64,000 nt of DNA from Halobacteriovoraceae bacterium (GTDB lineage Bacteria > Bdellovibrionota > Bacteriovoracia > Bacteriovoracales > Bacteriovoracaceae). The notes below the pieces were generated by a model that searched no databases, was not told the origin of the DNA, and saw only the letters and a program-made list of their open reading frames with translations. The position numbers and the translations under genes are program-made. This document shows, piece after piece, positions 1 through 8,685 of this stretch. How positions within the stretch are numbered: position 1 is the stretch's first letter; every line of letters starts with the position of its first letter. The stretch spans positions 62,001 through 126,000 of the forward strand of contig PAMZ01000005.1 of assembly GCA_002707495.1 (NCBI GenBank). Reading direction: 5' to 3'.

Positions 1-1373
1 ACATTAGCAAAAGATGAGTTTGAAAATTGAATAAAATTTTCTACATCATTATAAAAGACGGCACTATAAAAATCTGCGACACTAGAGATATATGAGTATT
101 CAACTTCCGCTCCGACTGATTTTTCTGGTGCGAGATTTGGGTTTCCATAATTTGGGTCTGTTTGATGATAGATGCTTGGCGCTTTAAAACCTGTCTTCAC
201 ACCAGATTTGATCGTCCGTTTTGAATCCAAAAGGTAATTATAGCCTAAACTGTGAACCAAATGCTGCCCATAATCTTGGTTCTCTGTGAAGCGGGCTCCA
301 TATTCAAAAATATGTTTATCATAGATATATTTGCGCATTCCATAGATATCGAACATTTGTAAACTCTCATCAGATGCACCTTGGTTTTCATAAGTCTCAA
401 TGAGATTTTGAAAGCCGTAAAGAAGTAGTCCATCTTTTTTCTTTTCTTTAACTCTGAAATCCAAATTTGAGATTGCCCCTTGAGCATCTTGAACTCCGTA
501 GTCACTTGGAGCTGTTTGAAGATATTTATTATAACGTTGATACTGACTCAAACTTAAATCTAAAAAGACATCATATTTTTGATTATAATGATAGGTCACT
601 CCCTCTCGAAAAAAATCTTGAACATCACGAGCATAGGAATCGTGATCATCTGAGGGCAAACTTCCAGTTTGAGCATCCGTATAGTTAAAGTTCCTTGAGC
701 GCTTTATTGTGGTTTCAAACTCTAGTTTATCTCGTTTATACCGATGATTTAAACTCAAATTTTGGTTGTTTGAGAGATCTTTTTCTTCTCCATCGCTTGC
801 TGAAGAATCTACTTCAGACTCTTGTAAACTTCCGGAGAAGTTAAAATACCCAAAGCGAGAGTTTGATCCATAATTGATTGCTAATTGATCATAATATCCA
901 GAACCTAAAAACAGCGAATTTCTGTTTGAGACTTTTCGAGTTATGAAGTTTATAACCCCTGCGATGGCGTCTGATCCGTAAAGTACACTTTGTGCACCTT
1001 TGATTATCTCCACCCGTTCGATATCGAGTGTGTTCAAGATTGATAAATTAAATGATCTATCTGCAACAGTGGGATCATAAACTCTTACCCCATCAATAAG
1101 AACAAGAACATGTCTCGACTCCATTCCCCTGAGAAATAAACTTGCAGCACCGCCAACAAGACCTGTTTGAACAATATCAATACCTGCTTCGCGATTTAGG
1201 ATGTCTACTGCTCTACTTGAGGTAAATGACTCTATTTCTTCTTTGGTAATGACTTGGGCAGAGCTCGTGAGTTCACTCAGTTTACTCTCCTGCTTGCTCC
1301 CTACAATAATAGGATCCAGCACTTCAGCACCAAAAACGGGAAAACAAAAAAATAGAATAGAAAGCCTAAGCAT
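1..1373 (-). CDS. btuB: TonB-dependent outer-membrane receptor, BtuB-like (3' end outside window)
   Basis: The frame is open from the ATG at 1373 to the window edge, giving 457 codons without a stop. The product begins with a signal peptide (MLRLSILFFCFPVFG). A TonB-box/plug region follows, with typical plug phrases such as LFLRGMESRHVLVLIDGVRV and IEIIKGAQSVLYGSDAIAG-type residues. The rest is a series of amphipathic Tyr/Asn-rich strands typical of a 22-strand barrel. A GGAGG Shine-Dalgarno sits just before the ATG. A cobalamin riboswitch lies directly upstream, so the likely substrate is vitamin B12 or another corrinoid, imported across the outer membrane with TonB energy. Plug and barrel are seen; the substrate is inferred from the riboswitch. 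The C-terminal strands are cut off. Another TonB receptor for a B12-related ligand is the main alternative. Confidence 0.88.
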   Translation of the reverse strand, partial: MLRLSILFFCFPVFGAEVLDPIIVGSKQESKLSELTSSAQVITKEEIESFTSSRAVDILNREAGIDIVQTGLVGGAASLFLRGMESRHVLVLIDGVRVYDPTVADRSFNLSILNTLDIERVEIIKGAQSVLYGSDAIAGVINFITRKVSNRNSLFLGSGYYDQLAINYGSNSRFGYFNFSGSLQESEVDSSASDGEEKDLSNNQNLSLNHRYKRDKLEFETTIKRSRNFNYTDAQTGSLPSDDHDSYARDVQDFFREGVTYHYNQKYDVFLDLSLSQYQRYNKYLQTAPSDYGVQDAQGAISNLDFRVKEKKKDGLLLYGFQNLIETYENQGASDESLQMFDIYGMRKYIYDKHIFEYGARFTENQDYGQHLVHSLGYNYLLDSKRTIKSGVKTGFKAPSIYHQTDPNYGNPNLAPEKSVGAEVEYSYISSVADFYSAVFYNDVENFIQFSNSSFAN

Positions 1374-1387
1374 AGTTCCTCCTCGGG

Positions 1388-1495
1388 ATTTAAGATCATG
1401 GTCTTTGAGGATCGGACTTTATACCGTTGCGGGACAGTGCAGGACTTTCACCTTGCTTCACTCCAAGACTAATTTAGCATAGAACGGAAGCTTCA
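1388..1495 (-). promoter_or_regulatory. Cobalamin riboswitch
   Basis: Read on the minus strand, the leader of the BtuB-like gene contains the conserved cobalamin aptamer core. GGTGAAAGTCCTGCACTGTCC is followed by CGCAACGGTAT (canonical GGTCCCGCCACTGT), then a B12-box-like AAGTCCGATCC. The flanking GTCTT and AAGAC can close the outer stem. The element ends about 15 nt before the GGAGG Shine-Dalgarno, so control of translation initiation by SD sequestration is plausible. I could not tell it from transcriptional control because I see no clear T-tract. Confidence 0.88.
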
Positions 1496-1511
1496 CTCCG
1501 ACAAGAAGAAG

Positions 1512-2087
1512 TTAAAAGCACTCATAGAATTTTGCAGAAGCTTGAAGCTCTTTTTTAGTGTAGCTATACTTTACGTTATCAACAGCATAGGTTTTATAAT
1601 AGTTTTTGATAGCATGATGCCGAATAACCTGGGAAATAATCTCTTCTCCCACTGCTCTGGATTCATCTAGTGCGTAAGGAAGTTTAAAAACTTTTTGCTC
1701 ACTAGGTTTACACATGCCAATTTCATCGACTAATTTTACATCAGTCACTTTTTCACAATTATAGAAAGTAGCATTGAATTGGTGCTTACCTTCGATTTCC
1801 ACATATTTTAAAGCCATGATATTTGCTCTTAACTCTACACCTTTTTCTCTTAGCTCCAGAAGACCAAAAGACTTCCAAAACTCAATATCAGGCTGAGTTT
1901 GCTTTACCACCTGATGACTTCCTTCCTCTTCGCATTCCATATAAGGAAAATCATCTGAGAGCAATAAGGGTCTGATTTTTTTTAATTGCTTAATATAAAG
2001 AGCATCTTGTTCTTTCTGGGAAAGCTTTTTCTTTTCGTTATTTGAGGCACAAGAAAAGAGAATCAACACGAGCATGAGGAATTTCAT
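1512..2087 (-). CDS. Small lipoprotein of unknown function
   Basis: The 191-residue product starts with a lipoprotein signal: a short hydrophobic stretch, then the lipobox LFSC with the acylated Cys near residue 13. A Lys-rich linker follows. The mature part is mixed alpha/beta and contains four Cys residues (CEEE, NCEK, MCKP, YECF) that could form disulfides in the periplasm. I do not recognise a family. It lies on the same strand as, and just before, the riboswitch-controlled receptor. The riboswitch separates them, so co-regulation by B12 is unlikely. The start is the first ATG in frame. Confidence 0.75.
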   Translation of the reverse strand: MKFLMLVLILFSCASNNEKKKLSQKEQDALYIKQLKKIRPLLLSDDFPYMECEEEGSHQVVKQTQPDIEFWKSFGLLELREKGVELRANIMALKYVEIEGKHQFNATFYNCEKVTDVKLVDEIGMCKPSEQKVFKLPYALDESRAVGEEIISQVIRHHAIKNYYKTYAVDNVKYSYTKKELQASAKFYECF

Positions 2088-2205
2088 AAAATAAGTATAG
2101 CATAAAGAGCTATTATTAATAATATCTGGCAGTTACCTAGTGGCTTTTTTTACCCATCTCTAATAGCTTTTCAATTTTTGACCCGATTTTGTCGACTATA
2201 TCTAT

Positions 2206-4188
2206 GTGAAAAAGGGAATTTTTACTATTCTACTGATCCTGTCATCTATTTCAGTATTTGGACAGGGTATAGAGCGTCCAAGTGAAGTTTTACGGCTTCG
2301 TGATGCTTATCTCGGTTTTGGTTATGATCAACTCGATAGCAGTCTGATTCGTTCTCACACCCAAACTGTTGAAAGCTTCATAAATTCTTATTCTGGCCCT
2401 CGAGATGAAGATTTTGATACGCTCATGCGCCTCCACGCAAACGCTGTAAATTACCTCGCACTTGAAGAAGCTTTAAGTGATTGCAACGATAATGATAGGA
2501 ACCTCTCAGCTCGAGTTCTTGGAGTTGTGGGAAGTAAAATAAAAACTATCGGACATATATATGCTCCTTGCAGTGTCGTAGGAAAACCCGTTTCAGCTAT
2601 CAATGAGCTAGTAGAAGCGGGAAGAAATGTTGTCAATCCATTACTCACAAATGGTCTTCAACAAGGACTTTACCAAAGAGCTATTTCCAATTCATTTAAA
2701 TCCCTCATGCATCATAAATATCAATACGGAGAAAATAATTTCTCTAGTAGAGCAGCCATTGAAAATTTTGTTCAAGAAGTTTGTGATGGCAGGTGCTCCA
2801 GAGATATATATGACCCAAATAATGCTGCTTCATCAAGCTTGATAGACGAATTAACTCGTTTCAAAACCCAGTTAGAAGGAGTTGAAAGACATACCAATTC
2901 AAGTGCTCGAGACAGACTCAATGAGCTTATCCAAGGAGAAGGTGGCCTCAATCAAACTCTCTCAGAGGTTGAGTCAGCAATAGGAACAGAATCTGGATTT
3001 TTAGGAAGAGATCCCGTATTTACAGATGAAAGTCGGATGTTAATGCAAATCTATCATACCCAATTCAACCAAGTGGCCTTACAAGATCCAGTAGGAAGAC
3101 TTTTAAGTACGGAAGAAATGCGTGATCGCGTCAGAGCGCCAAGAAGATTAGATGAAGACGATATGTCTCATCGCGCAGGAAATTTTACATTTGAAAAGCA
3201 TAGAGAAGTGAGCTCTAGCCATATCCAAAGTGCCGTAAGTCAGGTTACATCTACCATTACAGATCAAATAAAAGAGCTAAACCTTACAGAAATACAGCGA
3301 AACAATAGGGACGTCACTCTTAATCTTTCCAATCCTCAAAGCGTAAATCAGATGATTGAATATGGAAATAGAGATATTCGAAAGTTTCTTCGAACTAATC
3401 CTGCAGCCGTGGGAGAGCATTTATATCATAATCCTTATTACGCGCATAAAGTCTGTGAGTTAATTGGCCAAGTGACTGAAAGTGATGACGAAGAAGCCAG
3501 AAATGACAAAATTTGGCTTTATGGAGGTTTGATAGTTGGAGGAGTTCTACTTGCTACAGGAGTAGGAGCAGGACTAGGAGCTTGGGTTCTTGCAGGTACC
3601 GCTGCAGGAGCGACACTTGCAACAGTAGCCGCAACCACAGGAATTGTAGGGATTGCAGTGGGGCTTGGTGAAGCTGGATATCATATTAATGAATATATGG
3701 AGTTTTCAGCGGAAAGAGATGCCATTACTGGTGCTATATTAACGGGTGGAGCAGACGCTCAAAGTATTCAAGAACTTCAGGATGCAGTGACAGGATTAAG
3801 ACGAGCTCAGACAGCAGCTATCATGTCTGGAGCCTTTGCAGCCTTTGAAATGGGAACTTTATATTCTGCCGCTAGAGTTTATATGAATGGTAGTCGACTA
3901 GCTTCAAGTGGAGTCTCACAAATTGAACACACAAGTAGAATGACTAGGTTTTTAAATAGTATAGCAAATAATCCAATGTTAAATAATATGGTTTTAAGAC
4001 TCAAGCAAGCTGTGGGAAGTGAAAGAGCAGCTAGATTTATGGGATATTTAAGTACCGCTTCTGATAGCACCAGAGCCTATCTCCTTACTAGACTTGCCAG
4101 GTTTGCTGAGAGTGGAAATTTTACTGAATTAAAAAGGATAACCGATGAAGCGATCGCGATTGCGGACCGAACTTGTCGCCGCCGTTAA
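2206..4188 (+). CDS. Exported 660-residue protein with Gly/Ala-rich hydrophobic segment; unknown function
   Basis: A GTG start at 2206 gives a clean signal peptide (MKKGIFTILLILSSISVFGQ). No strong Shine-Dalgarno precedes it, so the leader may be very short. Residues about 20-430 are helical and charged, with scattered Cys. Residues about 440-500 form a long Gly/Ala/Val hydrophobic segment (for example GGVLLATGVGAGLGAW), enough for two membrane-spanning helices or a glycine-zipper hairpin. The last 150 residues are helical and basic, ending CRRR. Its end overlaps the next gene, an EndoU-like RNase, by 44 bases, which suggests translational coupling and a joint role. I do not recognise a family. 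A membrane-inserting helper or delivery partner is speculation based on the hydrophobic segment and the overlap. Confidence 0.8.
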   Translation: MKKGIFTILLILSSISVFGQGIERPSEVLRLRDAYLGFGYDQLDSSLIRSHTQTVESFINSYSGPRDEDFDTLMRLHANAVNYLALEEALSDCNDNDRNLSARVLGVVGSKIKTIGHIYAPCSVVGKPVSAINELVEAGRNVVNPLLTNGLQQGLYQRAISNSFKSLMHHKYQYGENNFSSRAAIENFVQEVCDGRCSRDIYDPNNAASSSLIDELTRFKTQLEGVERHTNSSARDRLNELIQGEGGLNQTLSEVESAIGTESGFLGRDPVFTDESRMLMQIYHTQFNQVALQDPVGRLLSTEEMRDRVRAPRRLDEDDMSHRAGNFTFEKHREVSSSHIQSAVSQVTSTITDQIKELNLTEIQRNNRDVTLNLSNPQSVNQMIEYGNRDIRKFLRTNPAAVGEHLYHNPYYAHKVCELIGQVTESDDEEARNDKIWLYGGLIVGGVLLATGVGAGLGAWVLAGTAAGATLATVAATTGIVGIAVGLGEAGYHINEYMEFSAERDAITGAILTGGADAQSIQELQDAVTGLRRAQTAAIMSGAFAAFEMGTLYSAARVYMNGSRLASSGVSQIEHTSRMTRFLNSIANNPMLNNMVLRLKQAVGSERAARFMGYLSTASDSTRAYLLTRLARFAESGNFTELKRITDEAIAIADRTCRRR

Positions 4189-5023
4189 TTTTTTAGTTCT
4201 CCTACTCAGTTTTCAGGGAGCATTCGCCGACACTCCAGGTGCATTTTGTGGACCACAAAGTCTTGATTCCTACGTTGTTAGAGAGCAGGCTCGCGAAGTT
4301 GCCTCAACCCGCATACCCGCCACTAGCGCCTCTCGTAGAGAGTTTTCCAACCCAAGCCGGTATGAGGATTTTTCAGATTCAGCCTACCAAGGAACCACAT
4401 TACGAACGGCAAATAACTACTCAGATCATACAGATATCACCTTCGATGCCAGGCATACATTTACAGGAACCCTAAGAGATGAAGCTGGTGAAAATGGAGG
4501 AAGATTAATCAATGGGATGCACACTAGACATGGCCTTGAAAATTTTATTGAGAATAGACCGCAATTAAGAGGCAGGTATTTAGATGACTCTGGAAATATT
4601 CAGCCTCGATTCATTGACGTAGATCCTGATACTGGCGTACAAGCAGTTATTGTTCCCGTGGGAGATCTTCAAAAAGGTGGAGATCAATTTAGGGAAGCTC
4701 GTCGCTTTAATCGTGCTATAACTATTGATGAAGAAAGGTACGTTTTAAAAACGCTTTTTCCACCCGCTTGGGGACCGGATGATATAGAGTCAGCGGCAAG
4801 AAGAACTTTCAGGAGTAGAAGAGCTGACATTGATGATTTCTTTAGAGCAAATCCTACGACTAATACTAGGACTTTTGATTACACGCTGCCAGAGTCTGGT
4901 GTAACTGTGGCGATTCAAATTCGACGTGCTGAGGACGGAAACCTTTATATCGGCAGTGCCTTTCCGAGCTGGGAAAATGCATTTGAGGGTTATAATAGAG
5001 TGACCATTCCTGCGAGAAATTAA
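4145..5023 (+). CDS. Secreted EndoU-fold endoribonuclease (toxin-like)
   Basis: The 292-residue product begins with a basic n-region and a signal peptide cleavable after about residue 28 (SFQGAFA|D). The C-terminal half resembles bacterial EndoU nucleases, which cut RNA after U and are common toxin tips. It has a His with the following Gly (H104, HTFTG), a Gly-Gly-containing stretch leading to a second His (H126, NGMHTRHG), the family-like block K202-TLFPPAWGPDDI, and a final strand ending in SAFPSW. The candidate catalytic triad is H104/H126/K202. Bacterial EndoU toxins are usually the C-terminus of a large polymorphic protein; here the domain is an independent exported protein. The start has an AAGGA Shine-Dalgarno inside the previous gene. 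No obvious immunity gene lies next to it. The EndoU assignment is by motif reading only. Confidence 0.68.
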   Translation: MKRSRLRTELVAAVNFLVLLLSFQGAFADTPGAFCGPQSLDSYVVREQAREVASTRIPATSASRREFSNPSRYEDFSDSAYQGTTLRTANNYSDHTDITFDARHTFTGTLRDEAGENGGRLINGMHTRHGLENFIENRPQLRGRYLDDSGNIQPRFIDVDPDTGVQAVIVPVGDLQKGGDQFREARRFNRAITIDEERYVLKTLFPPAWGPDDIESAARRTFRSRRADIDDFFRANPTTNTRTFDYTLPESGVTVAIQIRRAEDGNLYIGSAFPSWENAFEGYNRVTIPARN

Positions 5024-5031
5024 GAGGTTCT

Positions 5032-5361
5032 GTGGAATTTGCACCAGAGATTGTTCTCATAGATGACGATAAGATAATCCATAAAATGTGGAAGCTTCAT
5101 TTTAGTGACTCCCCTTCCAAGCTAACTTGCTTTTCTTCGGTGCAGGAGTTTCTACAAAAAGCAGAGAATTTTCCACCGACAACCCAAGTCTTCATCGATT
5201 GCCATCTCGGCGATGGACTTAGAGGTGAGATAGAATCAGAAAAAATCTATAATCGAGGATTTTCTGAGATCCACATCACCACATCTGCCAATCCAAATGA
5301 AATTCAGTCCAAGAGCTGGATTAGATCAATTCAGCCCAAGCGAATTGATCAATTTTCCTAA
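5032..5361 (+). CDS. Stand-alone response-regulator receiver domain
   Basis: This 109-residue protein is a single receiver domain with no output domain. The expected residues are present: acidic cluster D11-D13 (IDDDK), phospho-acceptor D56 (VFIDCHLGDG), T83/T84 (ITTSAN) and K103 (QPKRI). It is somewhat shorter than the usual 115-125 residues. A GTG start follows an AGAGG Shine-Dalgarno eight bases after the EndoU-like gene, so the two are probably co-transcribed. Such CheY/Spo0F-like proteins relay phosphate or bind partners in the cytoplasm. No histidine kinase is encoded nearby, so the partner is unknown. Confidence 0.82.
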   Translation: MEFAPEIVLIDDDKIIHKMWKLHFSDSPSKLTCFSSVQEFLQKAENFPPTTQVFIDCHLGDGLRGEIESEKIYNRGFSEIHITTSANPNEIQSKSWIRSIQPKRIDQFS

Positions 5362-5377
5362 AAAAAGAGGATTTATT

Positions 5378-5405
5378 TAAAGCTTCTTTCCTAACCCGCC
5401 GATAT
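5378..5405 (+). promoter_or_regulatory. Sigma-28 (FliA)-type promoter candidate
   Basis: TAAA at 5378-5381, a 16-base spacer, then GCCGATAT at 5398-5405. The FliA consensus is TAAA-N15-GCCGATAA. The predicted start is near 5412, about 47 bases before the ATG at 5459. Spacer and last base each differ by one from the consensus. Confidence 0.55.
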
Positions 5406-5458
5406 TTATACAAAGCTGAATAATTTTACTTTCGTTTTTTTAAACAAAGGATTGGAAA

Positions 5459-6100
5459 ATGCAGGTGAAGAAAGTTTGTTTGTCTATCGCCCTTCTCATA
5501 ATAGCTTTGAACAGTTTTGCTCAAATGTCTGATGATGGTTGTATTAATTGTGGCCATGAATTTCGAGGAATGCCTTCTAATACTACCGGAGTTGAGGAAC
5601 TTGCAGCAGCGATTGATCCGACGATCTCAGATCTGGCAGATCAAATTTGCAATGCTATGGTTTTGTATGACTCTACAGGAGTAGGCCCAGTTCACGAAGC
5701 ATTTGAACTCATTATTCTTAATCACCTTGGGATTGATAAAAATACAACTCCTAATTATCGGGCTCAAATGAGAGAGTTTTGGAATGAGCATCATGAACAA
5801 ATGATTTGTAGGAGTGAAGTTCAAGGCTACGAGAATCCTCAGCATATCCTAAAAAGAGTTGTTGAAATGAGAAATACAACAACTTTTTATTTCGATTATT
5901 TTCTCGCAGATAGAGACATCAATGTGAATGCTGTGGAGTTTCGAAACGGTCAACCGGAAACCATAGTAGATTATATAGATACAATCTTACAAGATCCTCA
6001 AGCGGATCAACTCTATGATGTGCAAGAGGTCAGACGACTGCGCAGTTTTTTAGTTGAATTTATGGGAGCTAAAACGGGTATGGAGATTCTAAATACTTGA
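5459..6100 (+). CDS. Secreted protein of unknown function
   Basis: The 213-residue product has a signal peptide ending near LNSFAQ (residue 22). Early in the mature chain is a Cys pair (CINCGHEF). The remainder is an acidic, largely helical domain with further Cys at QICNAM and MICRSE. No family is recognised. It follows a sigma-28-like promoter, and its TGA shares a base with the ATG of the next gene (TGATG), so the two genes form a coupled unit. Both products are exported and may act together. The Shine-Dalgarno is weak (GGA in AAAGGATTGG), but the ATG is fixed by the signal peptide. Confidence 0.78.
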   Translation: MQVKKVCLSIALLIIALNSFAQMSDDGCINCGHEFRGMPSNTTGVEELAAAIDPTISDLADQICNAMVLYDSTGVGPVHEAFELIILNHLGIDKNTTPNYRAQMREFWNEHHEQMICRSEVQGYENPQHILKRVVEMRNTTTFYFDYFLADRDINVNAVEFRNGQPETIVDYIDTILQDPQADQLYDVQEVRRLRSFLVEFMGAKTGMEILNT

Positions 6101-8685
6101 TGAAAGTTTTATTTATTCTTATATTCTTTTGTTTAGGACAGGTTCAGGCTTGTGAATTCAGGGATATAAATTCTCCTTTAGTGCCATCCGAAATTTTGGG
6201 ACTAAATCCAACAAACTGTTTTAGCTCTGATGTGTCCGGATCATTACTGATTAACAATTATGCAACTGGAGATAATCAAAACATTTCAAGAAGAGACTCC
6301 TATTGTAACTGCATCAGAGAAGAGGGTGAAAAATTTGACTTTGCCCCTGAGCAATCTGATCTAGATCGATTTCAAGTAAGAGCAGCATCAAAACTTAGAG
6401 GTAAAATAGATAACTCTATCGATGTATTAGCAAATAGAATGGCCGTTATGAATGGTGATATGTTTGTTGAAAATAAAGAAGCTGGACAAACCTGTCGACA
6501 GCTTTTAGAAAATGATTTGCAAAATCTAACCTGCCCTGGTGATAACACAATACTTCCAGCTGAGTATATTCAAAAAACCGCAAGTACATTTTACTCTACA
6601 GCTAAAAATAGAGCAGGCTCCTTGATTGAAGATAAAACAGAGTCATGTGGTGATAATGATGTAGGAATGTCATTTTCTGAAATTCTGGATATCAGATCAT
6701 CAGCTTCTCCCATGGTGGCACAAATACTTCAAAGAATTATTCAGAGTGCTCCATCTGAGGTCAGAAATTCAAAACAAAATTTTCAAGAGCTCATGCAAGA
6801 TCCGATGTTTGTTATAAGCCTAAGCTCAAACCCCGAACTAATGAACAGTTATAACAGCTTTCAAATGACTCTTAAACAGCACCCAGTTATGAGGGAATTA
6901 TTACACAATCCTGAATTATACAATGCTATGAAAAGTGATGAGGCTATAGAGGTCGACTCGTTTTCCCAATCTATTAATCGAGTCTTTACAGAAAGGACTA
7001 TCGGACATTGTGAGAATTTAAAAGCTCAGATAACCAGGCTTTTTTGTACTCAAAACAATACCTCGTTCACTCCTCCGGATTTTAGTGAGTTCAAAACTAT
7101 TATTTCATCCATGATCCCCGAAAATAGTGGAGTGACTTTAGAGAATATAAATTATTTTAAACATAAATCAATTTCAGAACAATTTTGTAACAGTAACGGA
7201 AGCGAATACGGTGAAATTGAATCTGAAACTTATAGTTACTTTCCGACTTATGGCGCTCAAGAGACGCTCGACACCTACTCTGCAGAGGGCGATGCCACTC
7301 GAAGTCTAAACGAAGACAAAGCTCTACTCTGCCCATACCTTCCTCCCCCCGCAGAGAAATGGGAAGCTCTTGAAGCGAGAATAGCTGAATGTAATCCTGA
7401 ACTTAGTGAAGGGCAAGTAGCCTCTCCAATGTCATATGAATGTATCATGTTAGAAACTTTATACGGAAAACTTCTTCCAGGAAGAAATATTTTAAAAGAA
7501 CAATTAAGAGTGGAACTTCTAAGTTCTAACGAAGAACTGACGGAATCAGAGGTAGAAATACAAGTTGAATCCAGATTATCTCATCTGAAAGCTGGTGAGT
7601 TTTTAAGAGCTGGTGAACAGATGAGGGTTTATGATTATTTTATAGGAGCAGACGAACAACCAACCACTCCTTCTGCACTAACAGCTACAAGCGAAACACC
7701 AACCCCAACTGATGGAGGAGGAGAGCCTGCTACAAGAGGGAGGGCGAGTGTTTCCAGCAGATCTTCTGGTGGAAGTGGAACTGGTGGAGCCCCGGGAGGT
7801 AGAACTGCAGGTTTTGTGCCAGGAAGTTTCAATTCTGGAGGTCCAGAAGAAAACGCTGCTTTCAATTCTTCCCCAAGTTCAGCAGGAACAGATAGCACCG
7901 CTGAAGCTGAAAGACAGAGGCGGACTCAGGATCTTTTTGATCGCGTGCGAGATCGGCTTGAAAGATCAGACGCGGCTATTACCGAAACAGATCCCGTGAG
8001 ACGCAGGCAAAGAAGATTAGAGAGTCTGACACCTGGAGTAACGATACCTGATAGAGTGAGTACAAGTTCAGACGATGTTCTTGCCGCAAATAATTCTTTC
8101 AACTCACCTATAAATGGTAGAACTGAGGATCCGACTTGGTTAGACAATACAACTCGCGACTTAACTCGCGATGAACAAATGAATGCCGCTTTAAATGAAA
8201 TTAATGAACAAAGAGAAGCTGCTAGAAGACCTGCGAGCTCTCGCCCCTCTCCTATTGGAATTTCAGGCTTTGGAAACAACACTCTAGCCACTGAAATCCC
8301 AGAACTTTTAACTTCAGGCGCATTTGATCAGGATCTTGAGGCGGCACTCACAAGTGACCCAGAAGATGCTCAAGAGCTACTTGATCTTTTAGAGTCTAAT
8401 CCCAAAACCATTACGATAACTCATAAAGATAATCCTCAATATCAAGTTCAAATCACTCGCGAAGGTGATAGGTATATTATTAAAAAGCTTGGTAATGAGG
8501 CCGAAGGAGCTTATCAAGAGTTTGTTGCTTCAATTGAACGTGCTCTAGGAATAAATCAAAGAGAAGAAAATACGGGGAACCCCTTCAGCGGAATTATTAA
8601 TAGATTGAGAAGTTATTTGGGACAGATTGAAATAGAAAGCGAACCCACAACGGGGTCCGCATATTCTGATTTAAATTTAGATTAA
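6100..8685 (+). CDS. Large secreted protein with Ser/Gly/Thr-rich linker; unknown function
   Basis: I start this at the ATG at 6100, which overlaps the previous stop as TGATG; a TTG one codon earlier is possible. The 861-residue product has a signal peptide (MKVLFILIFFCLGQVQA), then a Cys-containing N-terminal region (NCFSSD, YCNCIRE, TCRQLL). A long helical region runs to about residue 520. Residues about 525-620 form a low-complexity Ser/Gly/Thr/Pro linker, followed by an Arg-rich stretch (AERQRRTQ). The small C-terminal domain runs from about residue 730 and has a strand-rich core (TITITHKDNPQYQVQITREG). The linker joins two exported domains. I recognise no family. The protein is probably released or surface-exposed together with the product of the preceding gene. 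Confidence 0.78.
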   Translation: MKVLFILIFFCLGQVQACEFRDINSPLVPSEILGLNPTNCFSSDVSGSLLINNYATGDNQNISRRDSYCNCIREEGEKFDFAPEQSDLDRFQVRAASKLRGKIDNSIDVLANRMAVMNGDMFVENKEAGQTCRQLLENDLQNLTCPGDNTILPAEYIQKTASTFYSTAKNRAGSLIEDKTESCGDNDVGMSFSEILDIRSSASPMVAQILQRIIQSAPSEVRNSKQNFQELMQDPMFVISLSSNPELMNSYNSFQMTLKQHPVMRELLHNPELYNAMKSDEAIEVDSFSQSINRVFTERTIGHCENLKAQITRLFCTQNNTSFTPPDFSEFKTIISSMIPENSGVTLENINYFKHKSISEQFCNSNGSEYGEIESETYSYFPTYGAQETLDTYSAEGDATRSLNEDKALLCPYLPPPAEKWEALEARIAECNPELSEGQVASPMSYECIMLETLYGKLLPGRNILKEQLRVELLSSNEELTESEVEIQVESRLSHLKAGEFLRAGEQMRVYDYFIGADEQPTTPSALTATSETPTPTDGGGEPATRGRASVSSRSSGGSGTGGAPGGRTAGFVPGSFNSGGPEENAAFNSSPSSAGTDSTAEAERQRRTQDLFDRVRDRLERSDAAITETDPVRRRQRRLESLTPGVTIPDRVSTSSDDVLAANNSFNSPINGRTEDPTWLDNTTRDLTRDEQMNAALNEINEQREAARRPASSRPSPIGISGFGNNTLATEIPELLTSGAFDQDLEAALTSDPEDAQELLDLLESNPKTITITHKDNPQYQVQITREGDRYIIKKLGNEAEGAYQEFVASIERALGINQREENTGNPFSGIINRLRSYLGQIEIESEPTTGSAYSDLNLD

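Noticed and set aside
2101..2160. TGGCAG at 2143 as a sigma-54 promoter for the 2206 gene
   Set aside because: The base pair GC is not at the required distance (TAGTG instead of TTGC).
7635..8291. Antisense open frames across the Ser/Gly-rich linker
   Set aside because: Low-complexity coding sequence of the plus-strand gene keeps them open; composition and lack of Shine-Dalgarno argue against them.
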